Shown: positions 59,701 to 64,000 of the stretch, one piece after another
Numbering within the stretch: position 1 is the stretch's first letter
How the letters are laid out: the number at the start of each line of letters is the position of its first letter
Assembly (NCBI GenBank): GCA_002633005.1
Contig: NMRA01000039.1
Coordinates: 724,335 to 788,334, forward strand
Direction: 5' to 3'
Source of the DNA: Phoronis australis
Lineage: Eukaryota; Phoronida; Phoronidae
DNA: 64,000 nucleotides
Notes under the pieces: model-generated
Database searches by the model: none
The model's input: the letters and a program-made list of their open reading frames with translations, nothing else
Told to the model about the DNA's origin: nothing
Translations under genes and position numbers: made by a program

Positions 59701-59889
59701 CATCCAGTCGAGTTTTGTTTAAAAGTTAGCCATCTCAGTCCCGTATACCTTTTTATGGAGTTTCCTATAGGTGCCTAAGCTTTATTTGTTAGAGCTGGAT
59801 CTCTCTGCACGTTTTGACTGGGTAGTCTCCCATTTGTCGGAATCAATTTCTAGTACGTTTTGATTAACTATTTAATTCTCCATTTTCCC
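56776..59889. other. No gene recognised; one CTCF-like site
   Basis: A minus-strand CCACCAGATGGTGC (13/14 to the CTCF core) lies at about 56960-56973. Frames at 58963-59259 and 59516-59722 are unrecognised and overlap on opposite strands. Confidence 0.45.
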
Positions 59890-60050
59890 CTGTTTAGCTG
59901 GCTAACGAAACTTGAATTAGGTGTTTTATTCTCATAAAATCGGTCTTACAATATTCCTTACTATGATAGGATTCTATTTCCGTTTCCAGAACATTGAAAC
60001 CATCAACGACCCAAGAAACTGCTTCACAGTTTATTGAGGTTGACCAACTC
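59890..60050 (-). repeat. Dispersed repeat, family E (reverse)
   Basis: The reverse complement has GGTCAACCTCAATAA, TTGATGGTTT, GGAAATAGAATCCTATCAT, GTAAGGAATATT, GATTTTATGAGAATAAAA and TAGCCAGCTAAACAG, collinear with 34470-34606. AGCTGGCTAAC appears at its left edge. Confidence 0.75.
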
Positions 60051-61677
60051 TAAAATTGCGGATTACACATGTACGTATTACCATTGAACTTCGTTGCCGG
60101 CCATTCGCCAACAATTCAAGATCGGATGAGTTTTTTTTAATTCCAAAGCGCTTCGTTTAAAAATTTCCAACTAAACAGTAGCGCAATGTCCCTTTAAATT
60201 TCAAGCGCGTCAACGTTTTTTTTGTAATTTTTTGTAGCGGATATGTCACAACCTGTGCACTAGGCGGAGCTCCTGCTGCTTTCCGTTGGGACCATATTAC
60301 ATAAGTGTTGCTTCAGGACTACACTGATTGGGGGATGTCAACCTCCACATGTTTATTTAAAAGCATGCTCTTTCCCAGTTGGATTTACTTCGTGTCAAGT
60401 CTTTAACGTACGATACTAAATTCGGATACCAGCACAGCGTCACTCCATACATGCTCAATGCGCACATCTCCGGTCTAATTGCACAAATAGCTGTTCAGAA
60501 GAAAAAAAAAACGATGTTGTGAAAAGCAGTTGAGGACGAACGCTGCGTGGACTCATTTTTATTAAGTAGGCTACGTTGCATTTACAACACATTTTCACTG
60601 GAAATGTAGGCTTAATCGCTAGAATTTAAACTGTCTACGTTATGTTCTGAAATTGAAATGGATTAACAAATGCAACTATAATTTGATTGAAGCTATTACT
60701 GCACTGTTCAAATAAATGGCTAAACATGAATTATTACTTTTGAGTGGCTTGTATTTTCATGCATTTGTGCAAAACTGGTCCCGCGACACAAGACGACATT
60801 TGGCGATTCCCAGGGGCACCGACTGAGACGACCATACGGGGATCTCTGAATGGTTTCGACTCGTTCACCCGGTACTATCAAACTTAACATAATTCTAAAT
60901 TCGTATGAGTGGCGAAAACGCTACCAGTTTCACCAGTTAAAACTCAAGTGACGCTGGTATTACCGTTTAGTAGTATTTTAGCCGGACTGACGCAAATTGT
61001 AACAAGCAAAAATTGTTGTGACAATTTGGGCCTGCAGTCCTGACCCAATTGTCACAATTTTGGAAGTTGCGGCAATTTGGGCCTGCACAGAGCTGTCCGC
61101 AAAGCGCTTAGTGTCGCTAAAAGTTACACTTTAACAGTTCATAAGACTGACTTTTTAACACTAGAACTAGATGAAGTGATTTTACCGGTGAGTAGCACCA
61201 GACGAAAAAATGCTCTCTTGGCCAGGAAACTTTAAAAATGTGCCTACCGAAATACCCGCCGGGTGAGGCGTATTGAGCAACACAACGACATGAAACATTT
61301 ACAATATATAACCTTTATTCATACCATTTGGCATCAGTATTGATATCGTCTCCGTATACATCAACAAAACCTTTCTTTAATGTGCCGATAACCAGCAACA
61401 GTCGAAATGTAACAGTCGAGCTCAACATCAGTGCCAAAAAGTGAAGAGACAGATACTATCTGAATTTATAGAAAATCATTTCAGTAACTGCGCATGTGAT
61501 ACTCGACTCCACTACTTGAGAGCAGCGACAATGACAACACATTGGCACGGGTCGAAAAGCCTGATCAGTACGGCTTGCGTTTATTTTCACACATCGGAGA
61601 AATTTACGTGCCGAAAAGAATATAGTTGCTTGGATGCGGGATCATCTGAAGACAATATATGCGCACCACATTTATGG
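60051..61677. other. No gene recognised
   Basis: CpG-containing but without supported coding sequence. TTGTGACAATTTGGGCCTGCA and GCGGCAATTTGGGCCTGCAC (61014-61087) are a small local repeat. Confidence 0.45.
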
Positions 61678-61970
61678 CCAATACATCCGCGTACATATAA
61701 AGCGCCCAGCTTGCGCTGTGAGAGTCACAACTGTTTTCACTTGTCGCCGCCATCAACTATCTCAATGAGCCCTCAAGTGTTTACCTTCCGGATCCAAACA
61801 CAGATCAGTGAAGCAAACAACATGGACTACGGTGGAGAAAAGTCCACAGGGTTACTAATTTATTTTAAATTTCTTAATTGGCTCGAATGTTGGGCTCCGA
61901 AAACATGAACAATAAAATGATTTAAATCACAAAACAATATTGTTCCAGTGCTCAACTGACAAGGGTGAGT
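61678..61970 (+). promoter_or_regulatory. TATA-type promoter candidate with a 47-codon frame
   Basis: CCAAT (61678-61682), TATAAA (61696-61701) and initiator-like TCACAA with A at 61727 (31 bp from the TATA start) are in good order. ATGAGCCC near 61765 opens 47 codons in frame with a second, better-context ATG (AACATGGAC) encoding MDYGGEKSTGLLIYFKFLNW. The stop is at 61906-61908, AATAAA follows at 61911-61916, and a strong donor-like GG|GTGAGT is near 61965. LLIYFKFLNWL is a hydrophobic run that only loosely recalls the first membrane segment of tetraspanin-type proteins; I do not claim that identity. The frame is also open upstream to 61441, so ATG choice is uncertain. Confidence 0.25.
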
Positions 61971-63164
61971 GGTAACCAGAAAAAAATCCTCCTTACAGAC
62001 GGGAACACCTTTCCCAAACATGCGTTGCAATCTCAGTAGTTAGTGGGAACAAGTGTCCCTCCATACCATACACGTGACCAACACAGTTGACCAACAGAGT
62101 GCGCCTCTGTATGACTTTCACCAGACAGCGAATGAAGTAAAAAAGTACCCAAAACGCAATAAAACGAATTTGCGGTACTGAGAAAGAACAGCTGAACGGC
62201 TCACTTAACATTTTTTGAAGATTACCAATAAAGATGATTAATTTGGCAAAAATAGACAATACTGCTTTTAATTTGCTTTGGTGAATCCCGCCCACACAAA
62301 TCATCCCCATGCTAGTGAAAGCCACACAAAAAATGACTTGTAATTATTTTAATGCATACAAACACATGCCTTAGGTTACAAAAGTACTGGATTAAAAACA
62401 TATAGCTTAGAGCCGGATCCCGGCAGGAAAAAATGGAATGGGACAGAGGTGGTTAATTTCTATTAGGGAAGTTTTGGCATTGAGAGGGTGGAAAACTTTG
62501 CCCCGTTAATTCTCCCCCACCCCTGGCTCAGCACAATGAATTATACCCATGATAACGACAAGGGCAAATCGCACTACAGCACACAACCTCAGTATTGTTG
62601 AGCAATGATTTCCATGCGAAAATGCACCAATCAGAAGTTATCAAGTGAATCAAAAACGTTTGAAGTGTCCGCCAACCCAGCTCTATTGAACCACTATATT
62701 GCCAAGACAGCCTGCCTTGAGAGAGACAAACATAGAAATGTAATATTAGACCCAGAAGGGTGTCCCTCTTAGGTCCCAGGTACAACAGCTTCTCTATTTT
62801 CTCCCTCTCAAATATCCTGGGCTGGTGGACACTCCACACACAACATACTATAAACACAAGTCCACACCTCCAACTAGTGAGCACAGGGGGTCTAATTTAA
62901 AAAGAAAGATACTTTATCTAATTCCATGCACTAAATTAACTGATGCAACACCTACTAAATCTTAACACTACAACTTACGAGTCCTCTGATACCACACAGT
63001 TAGCTTGTACATGCACTCACCAACCATGCTTTTTCCCATGATGGCCAATTCCAAATGGGTCCATTAAGTAGTCTGAGATCATTCATTAACAAAAACTTAC
63101 ATGAGCCGACATGGACATCAGATGAACGTCAGATAAGAAAAACCACAGCTTTTAAACCAGCCCC
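61971..63164. other. Open minus frames, none recognised
   Basis: 61993-62325 (110 residues, hydrophobic FIAFWVLFYFIRCLVKVI) and 62528-62884 (118 residues, Cys/Trp-rich) are among the longer frames of the window. They lack a recognised motif, clear splice sites or a promoter. Unproven. Confidence 0.35.
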
Positions 63165-63300
63165 CCACCTATTCTGTCCAAGAAGTCAACCTCTGATTTA
63201 GACTATATTACTGATGTAACACTGGTCTTCACTTGTTCCTTACTTATATGAGAAGTGATTTCTGGGTTTGCTCAGAACCAATAGTTTGTTATTCCAAGGC
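63165..63300. repeat. Dispersed repeat, family F
   Basis: CCAAGAAGTCAAC, then AGAAGTGATTTCTGGGTTTGC, matching 17216-17340 and 39466-39500. Confidence 0.45.
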
Positions 63301-63411
63301 ACCCCACTCCTGGCATTACATGACAAGCCAACTTCTAGAGCCTGAGCTCAAACAACAAACTGTCAGCTCATTGGGAGCCAAGCAATCACCTCAAGGAAAA
63401 ATTTGAAACTA

Positions 63412-63500
63412 ATGGTAATGGTCCGATATAACCTGCCCGAATTCTAAGAACCATTATTTTCCACAGAATAACGGGCATCAATCTGCCAAAGCAATTTCAT
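63412..63500. repeat. Dispersed repeat, family G
   Basis: ATGGTCCGATATAACCTGCC, AGAACCATTATTTTCCACAG and AATAACGGGCATCAA match 38545-38612 collinearly. The inverted GGTTCTC arm of that copy is not conserved here. Confidence 0.7.
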
Positions 63501-63784
63501 AAAGGTAAGTGGTCTAAATCCAATTTTTTTGAGATGGAAGGCAGGTATATAGTGGTTTCAAGTGCGCTACAATTTGTTCTCCCACACAGCACACAGTACA
63601 TACGGGAAATTGCTCAACAAAAAACAAATATTACATGTCCTCTCTTATCAGCACTGTTTGTACTGAACATCTGTCATCAACCAACATGTGGTAATATTTT
63701 GGTTATTTGCAATTACATAGCAAGCCCTTCTACTACAGAAAAATGTAAATTTTGGCAACGCTGGGTACAGCAATTGTTCAATGC

Positions 63785-64000
63785 CTTAGCACACAATATG
63801 GCTGCTATGTGGAATTCTGTTTTGTCAATTTTTTCAGAAAAATAAAAATCAATGAAATTTGAGTCCATTACCAGCATGGGTTGCACTTTGAGAATGTTAT
63901 AAAATAACTTTTGGTAGATTCTCCAATTAATTGCAGCAACGTGACTTGCCTTTGAAAAATGACAATTTTGGCAATTATTTTTAAATGCAACTATTTTCGT
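63785..64000 (+). repeat. AT-rich dispersed repeat, family A, running off the window
   Basis: TTAGCACACAATATGGCTGC, GGAATTCTGTTTTGTCAATTT, TACCAGCATGGGTTG, GTTATAAAATAACTTTTGGT and GACAATTTTGGCAATTATTT align with 14836-15060 and 8036-8262. The 103-residue frame at 63534-63845 runs into it and is not called. Confidence 0.8.

Noticed and set aside
61813-61908. Tetraspanin first exon (MDYGG...LLIYFKFLNWL)
   Set aside because: Resemblance is limited to a short aromatic-hydrophobic run; the conserved following glycine-rich segment is absent and the frame stops after WLECWAPKT.
61993-62884. Two minus-strand frames (110 and 118 residues) as membrane-protein exons
   Set aside because: Hydrophobic runs but no recognised family, and no paired acceptor and donor consensus at their ends.

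Overview
This window looks like intergenic or intronic DNA from an animal genome, most likely a marine invertebrate. It is AT-rich by eye. I find no open frame that I recognise as a gene and no bacterial operon structure. It is full of minisatellites, inverted-repeat (foldback) elements, terminal-inverted-repeat (TIR) DNA transposon remnants, a tRNA-derived sequence and dispersed AT-rich repeat families. The species cannot be fixed from the sequence. High minisatellite density and one apparent unmerged-haplotype duplication (5644-6186) suggest a polymorphic genome, but that is inference. Assembly gaps lie at 5915, 21663-21664, 29447 and 27046-27940.

Layout. 1-8 kb: a dispersed repeat whose inverted copy is at 32.6 kb, a GT-rich microsatellite, a 20-bp minisatellite, several copies of an AT-rich dispersed repeat (here 'family A') and the duplication around a single N. 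8-23 kb: a possible LINE 3' tail, then two well-delimited non-autonomous TIR transposons (13152-14559 and 22103-22929), each starting CAG, ending CTG and flanked by a 5-bp target-site duplication. The first carries a minus-strand, apparently frameshifted coding remnant with an AATAAA just after its stop. 23-32 kb: dispersed repeats, a gap flanked by two unrelated minisatellites (44 bp and 31 bp), and an 18-bp minisatellite that keeps both strands open as hexapeptide repeats. 33-35 kb: a possible promoter and first exon (E-box, ATGGCG, perfect splice donor), then a 450-bp inverted repeat. 38-46 kb: more foldbacks, a tRNA-like segment with A and B boxes, and 23-bp and 12-bp minisatellites. 48-54 kb: a roughly 400-bp repeat, present twice in tandem, that carries a cluster of CTCF-like motifs all in one orientation, followed by 17-bp and 40-bp minisatellites. 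54-64 kb: mostly plain sequence with dispersed repeats and two weak TATA-type promoter candidates (56.7 and 61.7 kb). The last 215 bp are another family A copy running off the end.

No genes can be shown to work together here. What stands out is the repeat content: two related-looking TIR elements, four foldbacks able to form long hairpins, and the same-strand CTCF-like cluster carried by a repeat. Any host-gene exons present are too short or too divergent for me to recognise without database comparison.
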